From: Pararhizobium sp.
GTDB taxonomy: Bacteria; Pseudomonadota; Alphaproteobacteria; Rhizobiales; Rhizobiaceae
NCBI GenBank assembly: GCA_030655075.1
Contig: JAURWE010000046.1
Coordinates: forward strand, 186,001-250,000
DNA length: 64,000 bases
Reading direction: 5' to 3'
Numbering within the stretch: the stretch's first letter is position 1; each line of letters opens with the position of its first letter. A model generated the notes under the pieces. It worked only from the letters and a program-made list of their open reading frames with translations, made no database searches and was not told the origin of the DNA. The translations under genes and the position numbers were made by a program. Of this stretch, positions 1-9,249 are shown one piece after another.

Positions 1-1
1 G

Positions 2-1300
2 ATCCTGGCTGCCTTCAATCCGCTCTATGCCGCCACCTTCCTGTTTAACGAGGGTTACATCGGCATCGTCGTGCTCGGCGCCGTCTTCCTGACCGTCACC
101 GGTGCAGAAGCGCTCTACGCCGACCTTGGCCATTTCGGCCGCCGCCCGATCCAGTGGGCCTGGTTCTGTCTGGTGTTTCCGTCGCTGACGCTGAACTATC
201 TGGGGCAGGGCGCGCTGGTGCTCAAACATCCCGAAGCGATCTCCAATCCGTTCTACCTGATGTTCCCCGACTGGGCGCTGCTGCCGGTCGTCATCCTGGC
301 CACCTGCGCCACCATTATCGCCAGCCAGGCAGTCATAACGGGCGCCTTTTCGCTGACCCGCCAGGCCATCCATCTCGGCTTCCTGCCACGCATGGAAATC
401 CTCCACACGTCCGAAACCCAGACCGGCCAGATTTATTTGCCGAGCGTCAACACGCTGCTGCTCTTCGGCGTCATGTCGCTGGTTTTCATTTTCGGCTCGT
501 CGGAATCACTGGCAACCGCCTATGGCATCTCGGTCACCGGCGCGATGGTCGTCGATACACTGCTCGCCTATCTCTTCGTCCGTCTCCTGTGGAAATGGCC
601 GCTCTATCTGGCGCTGATCATTCTTGTGCCGCTCTTCGCGCTCGAAATGGTCTTCCTTGGCGCCAACATGCTGAAAATCCACGACGGCGGCTATGTGCCC
701 GTCCTCATCGCCGCCGCCATCATCCTGGTCATGTGGACGTGGATGCGCGGCACCCGCATCCTGCACGAAAAAACCCGCCACACCGATATCCCGCTGCCGG
801 CCTTCATCAAGTCGATCGAGAAGAAGAGCGAGCATGCCCCGGTCGAGGTGCCCGGCACCGCCATCTTCCTCACCAGCGACCCGGAATCGACACCAGCCGC
901 GCTGCTGCACAACATCAAGCATAATCACGTGCTACATGCTCAGAACTTCATCCTGACGATCCGCACCGCCAACACGCCGAAAGTGCCGAAGGAAGAGCGC
1001 TATTCGGTCCAGAAGATTTCCGACCGCTTCAGCCTGCTGGAGCTCAATTTCGGCTTTATGGAAATGCAGAACGTCTCGCAGGCGCTGGGTCTTTTGCGCA
1101 AGAGCGGCCTGAAGTTCGACATCATGTCGACCTCCTTCTACCTCGGCCGCCGCAAGCTGGTGCCCGATGCGCAATCCGGCATGCCGCAATGGCAGGACCG
1201 CCTCTTCATCGGCCTCGCCAACGCCGCCATCGACCCATCGGATTATTTCCGCCTGCCGGCCAACCGCGTCGTCGAACTGGGCTCGCACGTCATTATTTGA
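2..1300 (+). CDS. kup: Kup-type potassium uptake protein, 3' part (5' end outside window)
   Basis: Low-affinity K+/H+ symporter of the inner membrane (KUP/HAK/KT family). The frame is open from base 2, so the gene starts before the window. About 432 residues are visible, which is the later transmembrane segments plus the soluble C-terminal domain. The family block [15 protein letters not shown] lies near residues 30-45 of the visible part, followed by several hydrophobic helices and, after about base 830, a hydrophilic domain ending at base 1300. Full-length family members have roughly 620-650 residues, so about 200 N-terminal residues are missing. It converges on the antitoxin gene downstream. 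The family call is certain; the exact paralogue (kup1, kup2 etc.) is not. Confidence 0.95.
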   Translation: MLAAFNPLYAATFLFNEGYIGIVVLGAVFLTVTGAEALYADLGHFGRRPIQWAWFCLVFPSLTLNYLGQGALVLKHPEAISNPFYLMFPDWALLPVVILATCATIIASQAVITGAFSLTRQAIHLGFLPRMEILHTSETQTGQIYLPSVNTLLLFGVMSLVFIFGSSESLATAYGISVTGAMVVDTLLAYLFVRLLWKWPLYLALIILVPLFALEMVFLGANMLKIHDGGYVPVLIAAAIILVMWTWMRGTRILHEKTRHTDIPLPAFIKSIEKKSEHAPVEVPGTAIFLTSDPESTPAALLHNIKHNHVLHAQNFILTIRTANTPKVPKEERYSVQKISDRFSLLELNFGFMEMQNVSQALGLLRKSGLKFDIMSTSFYLGRRKLVPDAQSGMPQWQDRLFIGLANAAIDPSDYFRLPANRVVELGSHVII

Positions 1301-1350
1301 TGTGTTTCGAGACTTCGCCGTTCCGCATAAAACCGGGACGGCATCGCGTC

Positions 1351-1656
1351 TCAACTATGTACGGGCGTGATGGTGAACCGCAATCCCAGCGCAGCAAGCA
1401 TTTTGGCAACCGTTTCCAGTTGCGGTTTGCCGTTTTTGGACAGCGCCCGATAGAGATTTTCCCGATTGAGGTCGGCATGTTCCGCCACTGCGCGGACGCC
1501 GCCTTCCTGAGCCTTCGCCACGTTGCGCAGCGCTTCCTGAAAAAGCTCCATATCGCCATCCTCAAGGCATTCGGCCAGATAGGCTGCGGCATTTTCAGGA
1601 TCCCGCAGCAGTCTGTCGCGAAGACTGAAATCAAATGGTTCGCTCGCTGCAGTCAT
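1351..1656 (-). CDS. HigA/COG3636-type antitoxin, helix-turn-helix
   Basis: A 101-residue putative addiction-module antidote. The C-terminal half (about residues 55-95) has the helix-turn-helix pattern of this family: AVAEHADLNRENLYRALS, then a KPQLETVAKMLAALGLRF block. The N-terminal half holds the family's LRD...AAAYL pattern, expected to contact the toxin. It lies downstream of and overlaps the toxin reading frame (bases 1631-1656), the usual toxin-first order for these RelE/HigB-like pairs. The product should bind its partner and repress the shared promoter. The antitoxin frame is intact although the toxin is interrupted, so it may persist only as a DNA-binding regulator or by drift. Confidence 0.85.
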   Translation of the reverse strand: MTAASEPFDFSLRDRLLRDPENAAAYLAECLEDGDMELFQEALRNVAKAQEGGVRAVAEHADLNRENLYRALSKNGKPQLETVAKMLAALGLRFTITPVHS

Positions 1657-1993
1657 GATCGTGCCATTCGTTGATAATCTGCCAGGTGGTCTTTTTTGCT
1701 TTTGTAATGACCTTGGCTTGGTCCTGCTTTGTCGAGCCCGTCAGCAACAGGACGATCTTCTGCCCGACGATTGTATAGAAAATGCGGTAGCCTTGGCCGT
1801 AGTGAATCCGCATCTCGAAAAGTCCTTTCGTACCCGAAAGAGCCTTTCAATGTCCGAAATTGCCGAAGGACGCTCTGTCGATTCGGGCAACAAGCGCGGT
1901 TTGAGCTTTCGCATCGCCGAGATTTTCGATCCACGTGCGAAAGGGAACGTCACCGCTCTCCGTCCTGTAGCTTTCGATGTCGTATCGTCGCAT
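1631..1993 (-). pseudogene. RelE/ParE-superfamily toxin (COG3657 type) with in-frame TGA stop
   Basis: Reading from the ATG at 1993 gives 48 residues (start MRRYDIESYRTESGD, end ASFGNFGH), then TGA at 1849-1847. The same frame continues without a shift as KALSGTKGLFEMRIHYGQGY and runs to a stop at 1631, matching the usual GDxKxLxxGLFExRIxYGxGYRxYY core and C-terminus of this mRNA-interferase family. The total would be 120 codons, the normal family length. A single nonsense codon therefore splits an otherwise complete toxin. The C-terminal piece has an internal ATG at 1813, but it lacks half of the fold. Sequencing error is possible. The partner antitoxin follows directly. Confidence 0.82.
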
Positions 1994-2000
1994 GATTTCA

Positions 2001-2020
2001 GTGTAGCTCAAAAACTACAC
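2001..2020. promoter_or_regulatory. Inverted repeat, probable operator of the toxin-antitoxin pair
   Basis: The arms gtgtag (2001-2006) and ctacac (2015-2020) form a perfect 6-bp inverted repeat with an 8-base AT-rich centre, 8 bases upstream of the toxin start codon at 1993. Type II antitoxins with a helix-turn-helix usually repress their own promoter through such a site. The assignment rests on position and symmetry only. Confidence 0.5.
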
Positions 2021-2083
2021 ACTTGGCAAATCAAGCTGCCTGTTTCTAGATTTGCCGTTTACGCAGACCAGCGGTCTCCTGCC

Positions 2084-2106
2084 ATTAACCATGCATCAAG
2101 GTTAAT
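2084..2106. promoter_or_regulatory. Inverted repeat attaacc-N9-ggttaat upstream of the cell wall hydrolase
   Basis: The arms attaacc (2084-2090) and ggttaat (2100-2106) are perfect complements, 39 bases before the GTG start at 2145. The half-sites resemble TTAACC-type CtrA half-sites, but their spacing does not fit the usual TTAA-N7-TTAA arrangement, so no regulator is assigned. Confidence 0.25.
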
Positions 2107-2144
2107 GCTCCATTATCGCTGGACGTTGTGAGCGTCTGCGTGGA

Positions 2145-3347
2145 GTGTGGTTTGTGCGTAAGAGTATCGGTCTTTATGGCAAGTCCGGCTTTTCCATCTG
2201 GAATCGGCTTGCATCCCGGGCGTTCGGACCTTCGGTTTTTGGTCTTGCCCTTTTTCTGATCTTCCCGTCTGTGGCGGCCCATTCCGATCTCGCGGCATTT
2301 CTGTCGGGAATCAATCGCGGCGGCGAGCAGTGGCGCGGTTACATGACCCGATCACCGGCCGGCTCCCTGCACGAGGTCGAGATGGTCTTCAACGACCCGA
2401 TCACGACGGGCGCCATTGCCAATGGGGCAGGGATCACGATGCCGGACGGCGGCACGGCGGCGCTGACGGCCGAAAGCAAGCAGCAGGACGCCCGGCCGGA
2501 CGAGGACCGCATCAACCGGCGCGACAAGAAGGGCCGCATCGTTGCCGTCGTTCCCGTCTCGCCGCCCAAGGATTTTTCGGCCGGCACGATCCTTGAGCGC
2601 ACCAGCTTCCTCATGTCGCCGCTGCTGGAAAGCGACGACCGCATGGCCTTCGTCAACCCGAAGATCAAGGGCAAGGAGATCTCGATCGCCACGGCCTTCT
2701 ACAAGAAGAAGCCCGTCGAGGCCGACAAGGGCGTGCCTGTCATGCTGGCAAGCCTCGTGACCAATTCGAACGCTGATATTCTCGCCACGGCCTATGCCAA
2801 GCCGGAACCCGACTATGCCCGCGAATCGCCGTTTGATTCGATCCTTAAGACCGAAAAGCAGCAAGGCCGCTTTGTGCCGCAGATCGCTGCCGACGATCAT
2901 GCCTGGGCTGCCAGCGTGCTGCCGGCCAGCGTTTTTTCCGCGTCTGAACAGCAGTGCCTGGCCAACGGCATCTACTTCGAAGCACGCGGCGAAGAGGTCA
3001 AGGGACAGGCAGCCGTCGCCCAGGTGATTCTCAACCGCGTCCGCAATCCCACCTACCCGAACACCATCTGCGGCGTCGTCTACCAGAACAAGGACTGGCG
3101 CAACCGCTGCCAGTTCTCCTTTGCCTGCGACAACATCCGCGACCGCATCTTCTCGAAATCCGACTGGCAGACCGCCTTCGACGTGGCGCTGGCCGTGACC
3201 TCTGGCAAGATCTGGCTGCCCGAAGTCGGCTCGGCCACCCATTATCATGCTGCCTATGTGCATCCGCGCTGGGCCAACACGATGAAAAAGGTCGGCCGCA
3301 TCGGCCTGCACCTCTTCTACCGCACCTATGGCGGCGGCTGGAGCTGA
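2145..3347 (+). CDS. Cell wall hydrolase, SleB family (Hydrolase_2 domain)
   Basis: A 400-residue protein predicted to cleave peptidoglycan in the periplasm. After a basic N-terminus there is one hydrophobic segment (about residues 25-45, FGLALFLIFPSVAAHS), acting as a signal or anchor. A long low-complexity middle region follows, then the catalytic SleB domain in about the last 135 residues. Recognisable family blocks are LANGIYFEARGEEVKGQAAV, the VILNRV motif, ICGVVYQN and the CQFSFACD segment; the glutamate in YFEARGE is the presumed catalytic residue. The GTG at 2145 gives the only N-terminus that keeps the hydrophobic segment with a charged leader, but the start is not certain. It stands alone between the TA locus and the ATP synthase operon. 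Biological role is inferred from the family (cell wall remodelling, not spore germination). Confidence 0.85.
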   Translation: MWFVRKSIGLYGKSGFSIWNRLASRAFGPSVFGLALFLIFPSVAAHSDLAAFLSGINRGGEQWRGYMTRSPAGSLHEVEMVFNDPITTGAIANGAGITMPDGGTAALTAESKQQDARPDEDRINRRDKKGRIVAVVPVSPPKDFSAGTILERTSFLMSPLLESDDRMAFVNPKIKGKEISIATAFYKKKPVEADKGVPVMLASLVTNSNADILATAYAKPEPDYARESPFDSILKTEKQQGRFVPQIAADDHAWAASVLPASVFSASEQQCLANGIYFEARGEEVKGQAAVAQVILNRVRNPTYPNTICGVVYQNKDWRNRCQFSFACDNIRDRIFSKSDWQTAFDVALAVTSGKIWLPEVGSATHYHAAYVHPRWANTMKKVGRIGLHLFYRTYGGGWS

Positions 3348-3526
3348 CGGCCTTCCAATACCAGCCGCAAAAAGACGACGGGCGCACCCTGCCGGAAAGC
3401 ATTTTCCCGCAGGGCGCTTTGCTGTGCGGCCGATTCTTCCGGCCGATTGCTTGCTGTGGGCAGATTTACCCTCCAAATATATGATTTTATTGAGGTTTTT
3501 AATCAGGCAACAAGCCGGCCCGACGC
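3348..3526. other. Intergenic region between the hydrolase and the ATP synthase promoter
   Basis: No gene is seen. An imperfect hairpin around 3384-3417 (ccctgc ... gcaggg followed by gcgcttt) could end the hydrolase transcript, but its T-run is short. The rest is AT-richer and leads into the atp promoter. Confidence 0.4.
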
Positions 3527-3555
3527 CTTGACTAAGCAGGCCCCTAAAACTATGT
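3527..3555 (+). promoter_or_regulatory. Probable sigma-70 type promoter of the F0 ATP synthase operon
   Basis: CTTGAC at 3527-3532 and CTATGT at 3550-3555 are separated by 17 bases. This is very close to the rhizobial housekeeping consensus CTTGAC-N17-CTATAT. It lies about 110 bases upstream of atpI, with no other gene between. Confidence 0.6.
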
Positions 3556-3663
3556 TGCGGCCGACTTCAAAACGGGCCGAAAGGTGGCGAAAACCCGGCC
3601 GTTTGCATCACCGGACCCGTCCATTCGGGCGTGACCGGCCAGGCAAAAGGGGAGACTTGCCAC

Positions 3664-4029
3664 ATGACGGACAACCGCAACGAAAGTCTGGAGGATCGGC
3701 TGAAACGCCTTGATGCGGACCTCGCATCGAAGCGCAAGGACGATAAGAGCGAAGAGGCCATCGAGCAGAGCGCCGCCGAAAGTCGCAAGGGTTATGCGAT
3801 GGCGATGAAGCTCTCCAGTGAATTCATCGCGGCGGTCATTGTGGGCGCACTTCTGGGCTATCTTTTGGACCGTTTTGCAGGTACAGCGCCTTGGGGGATG
3901 ATCATTTTCCTGCTCCTCGGCTTCTGTGCCGGCGTGCTGAATGTGATGCGGGCAGCCGGCATGGTGGCCTCGCCTCATCCGGTCGATCGCCTTGGCGGCG
4001 ACCCGGAAAAAAAGCGGGACGGCAACTAG
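3664..4029 (+). CDS. atpI: ATP synthase protein I (AtpI)
   Basis: A 121-residue small membrane protein that assists assembly of the F0 c-ring and possibly cation uptake. The N-terminal 40 residues are charged and helical ([17 protein letters not shown]). Two transmembrane helices follow, at about residues 55-75 ([17 protein letters not shown]) and 80-105 ([19 protein letters not shown]). The ATG at 3664 has a purine-rich ggggaga 8 bases upstream and gives the standard family length. It is the first gene of the operon atpI-atpB-atpE-b'-b. The call is supported both by sequence and by its position. Confidence 0.92.
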   Translation: MTDNRNESLEDRLKRLDADLASKRKDDKSEEAIEQSAAESRKGYAMAMKLSSEFIAAVIVGALLGYLLDRFAGTAPWGMIIFLLLGFCAGVLNVMRAAGMVASPHPVDRLGGDPEKKRDGN

Positions 4030-4090
4030 ACGCCGCGACGGTTACGAACGATGTGCGCCCCCGGGCGGCGGTAATGAAAAGAGAGCAACG

Positions 4091-4843
4091 GTGTCAAACG
4101 ATCCGATTCATCAGTTTGTGGTCAACAAGATTGTTCCGATCGAAATCGGCGGTATCGATTTCTCCTTCACCAATTCGTCGCTTTTCATGGTTGCAACGGT
4201 CGCTTGCGCGACGGGTTTCCTTTATCTGACCACCGGCAGCCGCAGCATCGTTCCGACGCGCCTGCAGTCGGTCTCGGAAATGTCCTATGAATTCATCGCC
4301 TCGATGCTGCGCGAAGGCGCCGGCAGCAGCGGCATGAAGTTCTTCCCGATGGTGTTCTCGCTGTTCATGTTCATCCTGACGGCAAACCTTCTCGGCATGT
4401 TTCCGTATTTCTTCACGATTACCAGCCAGATCATCGTCACCTTCGCCCTGGCGATCTTCGTCATAGGCACCGTGCTTGTTTATGGCTTCTATAAGCATGG
4501 CTTGCACTTCTTCGGCCTCTTTGTGCCATCGGGTGTGCCCGGGCCACTGCTTCTTCTCGTCGTGCCGATCGAAATCATCTCCTTCGTCTCGCGCCCCGTC
4601 AGCCTGTCCGTCCGTTTGTTCGCCAACATGCTGGCCGGACACATCACGCTGAAGGTTTTTGCCGGCTTCGTCGCCTCGCTTGGAGCGCTCGGCGCGCTCG
4701 GCATCGGCGGCGCTGTTCTGCCCCTGATCATGACCGTCGCTCTGACGGGTCTCGAATTCCTCGTCGCTTTCCTCCAGGCCTATGTTTTTGCGGTGCTGAC
4801 ATGCATGTACCTCAACGACGCCATCCACCCGGGAAGCCACTAA
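4091..4843 (+). CDS. atpB: F0F1 ATP synthase subunit a
   Basis: A 250-residue membrane stator subunit that forms the proton half-channels against the c-ring. The start chosen is GTG at 4091 (VSNDPIHQF), which gives the normal rhizobial length; the longer upstream frame has no family similarity. Several hydrophobic helices are visible. The conserved helix with [16 protein letters not shown] contains the essential arginine that interacts with the c-subunit carboxylate. The last helix carries the block [20 protein letters not shown]. It follows atpI by 61 bases and precedes atpE. Confidence 0.97.
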   Translation: MSNDPIHQFVVNKIVPIEIGGIDFSFTNSSLFMVATVACATGFLYLTTGSRSIVPTRLQSVSEMSYEFIASMLREGAGSSGMKFFPMVFSLFMFILTANLLGMFPYFFTITSQIIVTFALAIFVIGTVLVYGFYKHGLHFFGLFVPSGVPGPLLLLVVPIEIISFVSRPVSLSVRLFANMLAGHITLKVFAGFVASLGALGALGIGGAVLPLIMTVALTGLEFLVAFLQAYVFAVLTCMYLNDAIHPGSH

Positions 4844-4925
4844 GGAATATAGTCGTTGGCCCCCGCCGGCTTGCCGGTAACGGGGGTCAGGAATAGCCGC
4901 AACAACCATTTCGAAGGAGTTTATC

Positions 4926-5153
4926 ATGGAAGCGGAAGCAGCAAAGTACATCGGCGCAGGTTTGGCTTGCTTTGGCATGGCCGGCACGGCTCTCGGCCTC
5001 GGCAACATCTTCGGCAGCTACCTGTCGGGCGCCCTGCGCAATCCTTCGGCAGCTGACAGCCAGTTCGGCCGCCTCGTATTCGGCTTCGCCGTTACGGAAG
5101 CTCTGGGCATCTTCTCGCTGCTCATCGCTCTTCTTCTCCTTTTCGCTGTCTGA
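4926..5153 (+). CDS. atpE: F0F1 ATP synthase subunit c
   Basis: A 75-residue proteolipid forming the rotor ring. Two hydrophobic helices are separated by a polar loop with the family pattern GALRNPSA. The second helix contains the proton-binding glutamate in [20 protein letters not shown]. The first helix has glycine-rich spacing ([21 protein letters not shown]). A strong ribosome-binding site, aaggag, lies 7 bases before the ATG. Length and position in the operon are standard for Rhizobiales. Confidence 0.97.
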   Translation: MEAEAAKYIGAGLACFGMAGTALGLGNIFGSYLSGALRNPSAADSQFGRLVFGFAVTEALGIFSLLIALLLLFAV

Positions 5154-5225
5154 TTTCAGCGAATGGACGCTCATGGCCCGCAAGGGCCATGAGCATGCCT
5201 ACCCTACGCAGTCTTGGAGATGAGC

Positions 5226-5831
5226 ATGTTTGTGACCGCGGCATATGCCCAGTCAACCACAACCGAAGGCACCGCTGCCCACGACGCGGCTGCTGGCGAA
5301 GTGCAGACCGAAACGGGTGTTGCGCACGGTGAGGAGCATGGCTCCGGCGTTTTCCCGCCTTTCGACCAATCGACATTTGCATCGCAGCTCCTGTGGCTGG
5401 CGATCACGTTCGGCCTTTTCTATGTCCTGATGCAGAAGGTCATCCTTCCGCGCATCGGCAATATCCTCGAGGTGCGTCATGACCGGATCGCCCAGGATCT
5501 CGATCAGGCTGCCAGCCTGAAAGCGGAAGCCGACGCTGCCATTGCCACTTATGAGCAGGAACTGGCCCAGGCGAAAGCCAAGGGCAACAAGATCGCTGCC
5601 GAAGCCCGCGACGCATCCAAGGCGAAAGCCGATGCCGACCGCGCCGCTATCGAGGCCAGCCTCAACGACAAGATCGCCGCTGCCGAAACGCGCATCGCCG
5701 GTATCAAGACCAAGGCTCTGGCCGACGTCGGATCGATCGCCGAAGAAACCGCATCGGCGATCGTCGAGCAGTTGATCGGCGGCAAGGTAACCAAGGCCGA
5801 GGTCGCGTCCGCGATCAAGACTGTGAAGTAA
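5226..5831 (+). CDS. atpF2: F0F1 ATP synthase subunit b' (second b-type subunit)
   Basis: A peripheral-stalk subunit typical of photosynthetic and alphaproteobacterial ATP synthases that use a b/b' heterodimer. The start MFVTAAYAQ at 5226 is preferred because ggag lies at 5215-5218; an ATG 6 bases upstream is also possible. The acidic, histidine-containing N-terminal extension is followed by the single membrane helix ([19 protein letters not shown]) and a long Ala/Lys/Glu-rich coiled coil with EAAA-type repeats, ending in the delta-binding C-terminus. It sits between the c and b subunit genes. Confidence 0.95.
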   Translation: MFVTAAYAQSTTTEGTAAHDAAAGEVQTETGVAHGEEHGSGVFPPFDQSTFASQLLWLAITFGLFYVLMQKVILPRIGNILEVRHDRIAQDLDQAASLKAEADAAIATYEQELAQAKAKGNKIAAEARDASKAKADADRAAIEASLNDKIAAAETRIAGIKTKALADVGSIAEETASAIVEQLIGGKVTKAEVASAIKTVK

Positions 5832-5842
5832 GGGCGTTCGTT

Positions 5843-6328
5843 ATGGCCATTGATGCAACATTTTTCGCCCTTGTCGGTCTGATCCTCTTCTTCGTTCTGG
5901 TTGCCTATCTCAAGGTTCCAGCCATGATGGGCAAGGCGCTCGACGCCCGCGCCGAGAAGATCAGCAACGAACTGGCCGAAGCCAAGCGTCTGCGCGAGGA
6001 AGCCCAGGCGCTGCTGGCCGAATACCAGCGCAAGCGCAAGGATGCCGAAGCCGAAGCTGCGGCTATCGTTGCCGCTGCCGAGCGCGAAGCCGCGATGCTG
6101 ACCGCCGAAGCCAAGCAGAAGACCGAAGACTACGTGACGCGCCGCACCGCGCTCTCCGAGCAGAAGATCGCCCAGGCAGAGACCGACGCCATCAACGCCG
6201 TCCGCTCGACAGCCGTTGATCTGGCCATCGCTGCCGCCGAAAACGTCATCAGCAGCCGATCGGATACATCCGTGCAGAACGACCTGTTCAAGCAGGCTGT
6301 CGCACAGGTGAAGAGCCGCCTGAACTGA
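5843..6328 (+). CDS. atpF: F0F1 ATP synthase subunit b
   Basis: A 161-residue peripheral-stalk subunit that links F0 to F1. The N-terminal transmembrane helix (FFALVGLILFFVLVAYLKVP) is followed by a heptad-rich coiled coil (EAKRLREEAQALLAEYQRKR) and a short C-terminal region. It starts 11 bases after the b' stop and is the last gene of the operon. The F1 genes are not in this window, as is usual in Rhizobiales, where F0 and F1 operons are separate. Confidence 0.96.
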   Translation: MAIDATFFALVGLILFFVLVAYLKVPAMMGKALDARAEKISNELAEAKRLREEAQALLAEYQRKRKDAEAEAAAIVAAAEREAAMLTAEAKQKTEDYVTRRTALSEQKIAQAETDAINAVRSTAVDLAIAAAENVISSRSDTSVQNDLFKQAVAQVKSRLN

Positions 6329-6358
6329 GGTTGCTGACACATTCGATATTCTGACATA

Positions 6359-6381
6359 GGCCGGGGAAACCCGGCCTTTTT
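6359..6381 (+). terminator. Rho-independent terminator of the F0 operon
   Basis: A perfect 7-bp stem (ggccggg / cccggcc) with loop gaaa is followed by TTTTT, 30 bases downstream of the atpF stop. Its composition and position are those of an intrinsic terminator. Confidence 0.85.
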
Positions 6382-6471
6382 CTTTGCGTCATTGTCTTTG
6401 CAGATAGTGATTGCAAAAGAAAAGCAGTTGCATAATACTCCTGATATCGACAGGCAATTGGGAGATATGCG

Positions 6472-7176
6472 ATGACCAGTTCTCATGAGACGGCTGTCCA
6501 GCCCGCGATCTTCGTTCTGGTGCACGGCGCCTGGTCCGGGGCCTGGTCCTGGGAGCGGCTGGTACCCTTGCTGAGGGCCAAAGGACACCGGGTCTATGCG
6601 CCGGCACTGAGCGGCCTTGGCGAGCGCTCGCATCTCGATTCCACGCTCATCGATCTCTCCACTCACGTGCTCGACGTCGTCAACGAGATCCGCTGGAAGG
6701 ATCTCGACCGGATCGTTCTGGTCGGCCATTCCTACAGCGGCATCGTCATAACAGGCGTTGCCGAAGAGGTGGGCGACCGGATCGCCTCGATCGTCTATCT
6801 CGATGCCTTCCTGCCTGACAATGGCCAGTCCTTTGCCGATATGGTTCCCGGCTGGGAGCTGACCGGCGACCGCATCGAACCGCCGCCGACAGAACCGGGC
6901 GATTATCGCCGCGAAGAGGACCGGGCCTGGGTGGATAGCAAAGCGACGCCGCAGCCGACGAAAACCCTGACCTCGAAACTGCGTGTCACCGGTGCCTATG
7001 AGAAGATTGGCCGCAAGACCTATATCCAGGCGACCGGCTGGGGCAGAGGGTTCGCCGAGACTGCCGAACGGCTGGTGGCACGTCCGGACTGGACCGTTCT
7101 CACTATCGCCAGCGGTCACGATGCAGCCATCGACGCGCCGGAGGAGCTTGCTGCCCTGCTGGAAACCTGCATCTGA
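6472..7176 (+). CDS. Alpha/beta fold hydrolase, plant MES/SABP2-like esterase type
   Basis: A 234-residue cytoplasmic esterase. The oxyanion block FVLVHGAWSGAWSW lies near the N-terminus. The nucleophile elbow GHSYSG is at about residues 83-88, with serine as nucleophile. An aspartate in the DAFLP segment and a histidine in the ASGHDAAIDAPEELA segment complete the presumed triad. The pattern resembles small hydrolases that act on methyl esters or similar carboxylic esters, as in the plant methylesterase group; the substrate cannot be read from sequence. It is a single-gene unit after the atp terminator, with purine-rich gggagat 5 bases before the ATG. Confidence 0.85.
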   Translation: MTSSHETAVQPAIFVLVHGAWSGAWSWERLVPLLRAKGHRVYAPALSGLGERSHLDSTLIDLSTHVLDVVNEIRWKDLDRIVLVGHSYSGIVITGVAEEVGDRIASIVYLDAFLPDNGQSFADMVPGWELTGDRIEPPPTEPGDYRREEDRAWVDSKATPQPTKTLTSKLRVTGAYEKIGRKTYIQATGWGRGFAETAERLVARPDWTVLTIASGHDAAIDAPEELAALLETCI

Positions 7177-7195
7177 TTGCAGCTTCGGTCGTGGG

Positions 7196-7861
7196 TCAGT
7201 CCTCTTGGCGCAGCGGCTTGAAACTCATGCGATGGAGCGGGCAGGGGCCTGCTTCCGTGATCGCCTTGCGGTGAACGGCGGTGGCGTAGCCCGCATGCGA
7301 TGAAAATCCATAGGCCGGGAAGTCGACATGGGCGCGCGCCATCATTCGGTCGCGCGTCACTTTCGCAACGATAGAGGCGGCTGCGATCGACACCGACAGC
7401 GCATCGCCCTTGATGACCGCCCGGCCGAGACAGGGAATCCCCGGCGGCACGTCGCGGCCGTCGATCAGCAGGAAATCCGGCCGCATCTCCAGCCCCAGGA
7501 CGGCGCGGCGCATGGCGTCGAGGCTTGCCTTGCGGATATCGGTCGTATCGATGCGCCCGGCACCGGACGAAGCGATGGAGACGGCTGTGGCACAGGTAAG
7601 GATGACGTCGAACAGCGTCTCCCGCGCAGTCTGTGACAGTTGCTTGCTGTCGTTGAGCCCGTCGGGAATGTTGTTCGGATCGAGAATGACGGCAGCGGCC
7701 ACGACCGGACCGGCCAGCGGTCCACGCCCGGCCTCGTCGGTTCCGGCCACCAACCTGAAGCCACTGGCATGGGCCTCGGCCTCCAGACGGAAGTCCGGAC
7801 CCGGCTGGTCGAGAGGCCCCTCGAAGAGAGAGGGGGAATCGGGCGCTGTGCGATCTAACAT
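7196..7861 (-). CDS. rnhB: Ribonuclease HII
   Basis: An endonuclease that removes ribonucleotides embedded in DNA and RNA of RNA-DNA hybrids. The core shows the family signature [20 protein letters not shown], holding the DE metal-binding pair. Further on come DSKQLS, the second aspartate in LLIDGRD and the [15 protein letters not shown] block with SIVAKVxRD. The start [10 protein letters not shown] at 7861 gives about 221 residues, close to the usual length; an ATG 36 bases upstream (7897) would add 12 residues without family support. It converges with the esterase gene. Confidence 0.95.
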   Translation of the reverse strand: MLDRTAPDSPSLFEGPLDQPGPDFRLEAEAHASGFRLVAGTDEAGRGPLAGPVVAAAVILDPNNIPDGLNDSKQLSQTARETLFDVILTCATAVSIASSGAGRIDTTDIRKASLDAMRRAVLGLEMRPDFLLIDGRDVPPGIPCLGRAVIKGDALSVSIAAASIVAKVTRDRMMARAHVDFPAYGFSSHAGYATAVHRKAITEAGPCPLHRMSFKPLRQED

Positions 7862-8044
7862 GGGGTGAAACTCGCACATCCGCCCGATTCCCTGCAAGCC
7901 CTGGCCGACGGGGCGGACGGCCGGGGCAATCGCTGCCGTTCGATGCGGGCGAACGGCAGCGAAGATCAGGATCGGGCAGAGCCACGATCCGGATTTTGAA
8001 GCCCGGGATGACTGCGGCGGCCATCCCGGCCATCAAACACCAAT

Positions 8045-8089
8045 TGCATGTCTCCCAAAACGCCACGGCGGTTCTGGAAGACAGGCATG
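8045..8089. repeat. Rhizobial palindromic intergenic repeat, copy 1
   Basis: The core tgcatgtctcccaaaac, a short spacer ggcggttctgg and the partial mirror agacaggcatg form an imperfect nested palindrome. It matches the copy after modA (39487) and a weaker copy at 52307. All three sit just after a stop codon; this one lies 3 bases from the end of the radical SAM gene. Such short mosaic repeats are frequent in rhizobial genomes. Confidence 0.7.
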
Positions 8090-8091
8090 TT

Positions 8092-9249
8092 TTAAAGCAG
8101 TGACAGCTGCACGCCGGTGCCGAGCGGCGGCACGAACAGGTCGGTGCGCAGCTGCCGGCGCGAGCGGTTGAGATCGAGTCTCTTCAGCGCCATCTCGAAC
8201 CGGCGGCCGATCTGCCAGGCATAGGGCCCGGCACCCTTCATGCGTTTGCCGAACTCCGCATCGTAATCCTTGCCGCCGCGCATGGACCGGACCAGCGACA
8301 TGACCCGCTGGTAGCGGTCCGGATAGGTGCGCAGCAGCCAGTCGCGAAACAAGGGGCTGACCTCCAGCGGCAGGCGCAGCAGGATATAGCTTGCCTCGCT
8401 GGCCCCGGCCGCCTTGCCGGCATCCAGCACCCGTTCGATCTCATGGTCGTTCAGCGCCGGCACGACCGGCGACATCATGATGATCGTCGGGATGCCCGCA
8501 TCCGACAGTGCCTTGATCGCCTCCAGTCGCTTGGCCGGGGTCGAGGCGCGCGGCTCCATGCTGCGGGCCAGCTTGCGGTCAAGCGTCGTTACCGACAGGC
8601 CAACCTTGGCCAGGCCTTTCTCGGCCATAGGCGCCAGAATATCGATGTCGCGCATGACAAGCGCCGATTTGGTAACGATGGCGACCGGGTGGTTGGCAGC
8701 CTTCAGCACTTCGAGGATCTGCCGCATGATGCGCCATTCCTTCTCGATCGGCTGGTAGGGATCGGTGTTGGTGCCGATGGCGATGGTGCGCGGCACATAG
8801 CCGGGCTTCGACAGCTCCCGCTCCAGCAGCTTGGCGGCGTCCGGCTTGGCAAACAGCTTGGCCTCGAAATCGAGACCGGCCGAAAGCCCCAGGAACGCAT
8901 GTGTCGGCCGGGCGAAACAATAGATGCAGCCATGTTCGCAGCCGCGGTAGGGATTGATCGAGCGGTCGAAGGGAATATCGGGGGATTCGTTGCGGCTGAT
9001 GATCGTGCGCGGCTTTTCCACCTGCACCTCGGTGCGGAAGGGTGCGAGTTCTTCGGGAATGTCCCAGCCATCGTCGAGCGCCTCGCGCACCAGCGCCTCG
9101 AAGCGGCCGGTGGCGTTCATGCCGGCACCGCGGCCTCGCCTGCGGTCGATCTCGATCCGCAGCCCGGAACCAGTGATCATGGCATCGGCGACATCGGCCG
9201 TATTGGCAGGCGCAAACGCGGCCCGCCCGGTCTGGGACAGCTCGTTCAT
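8092..9249 (-). CDS. PA0069-family radical SAM protein (SplB-like)
   Basis: A 385-residue radical S-adenosylmethionine enzyme of the COG1533 group. The cluster motif appears as CEHGCIYC (C-x3-C-x2-C), shortly after the family segment NPYRGCEHG. It is followed by TNTDPYQPIE and the long TIM-barrel-like part including VTKSALVMRDIDIL and EPRASTPAKRLEAI, typical of spore-photoproduct-lyase-like proteins. The biochemical reaction of this subfamily is not known to me. The start MNELSQ at 9249 is preferred because ggag lies 6 bases upstream; an ATG 30 bases earlier has no such site. Confidence 0.88.
   Translation of the reverse strand: MNELSQTGRAAFAPANTADVADAMITGSGLRIEIDRRRGRGAGMNATGRFEALVREALDDGWDIPEELAPFRTEVQVEKPRTIISRNESPDIPFDRSINPYRGCEHGCIYCFARPTHAFLGLSAGLDFEAKLFAKPDAAKLLERELSKPGYVPRTIAIGTNTDPYQPIEKEWRIMRQILEVLKAANHPVAIVTKSALVMRDIDILAPMAEKGLAKVGLSVTTLDRKLARSMEPRASTPAKRLEAIKALSDAGIPTIIMMSPVVPALNDHEIERVLDAGKAAGASEASYILLRLPLEVSPLFRDWLLRTYPDRYQRVMSLVRSMRGGKDYDAEFGKRMKGAGPYAWQIGRRFEMALKRLDLNRSRRQLRTDLFVPPLGTGVQLSLL

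Noticed and set aside
2084..2106. CtrA binding site upstream of the cell wall hydrolase
   Set aside because: The half-sites look like CtrA half-sites, but the spacing is 13 instead of the usual 7 bases between TTAA units, so the regulator is not assigned.
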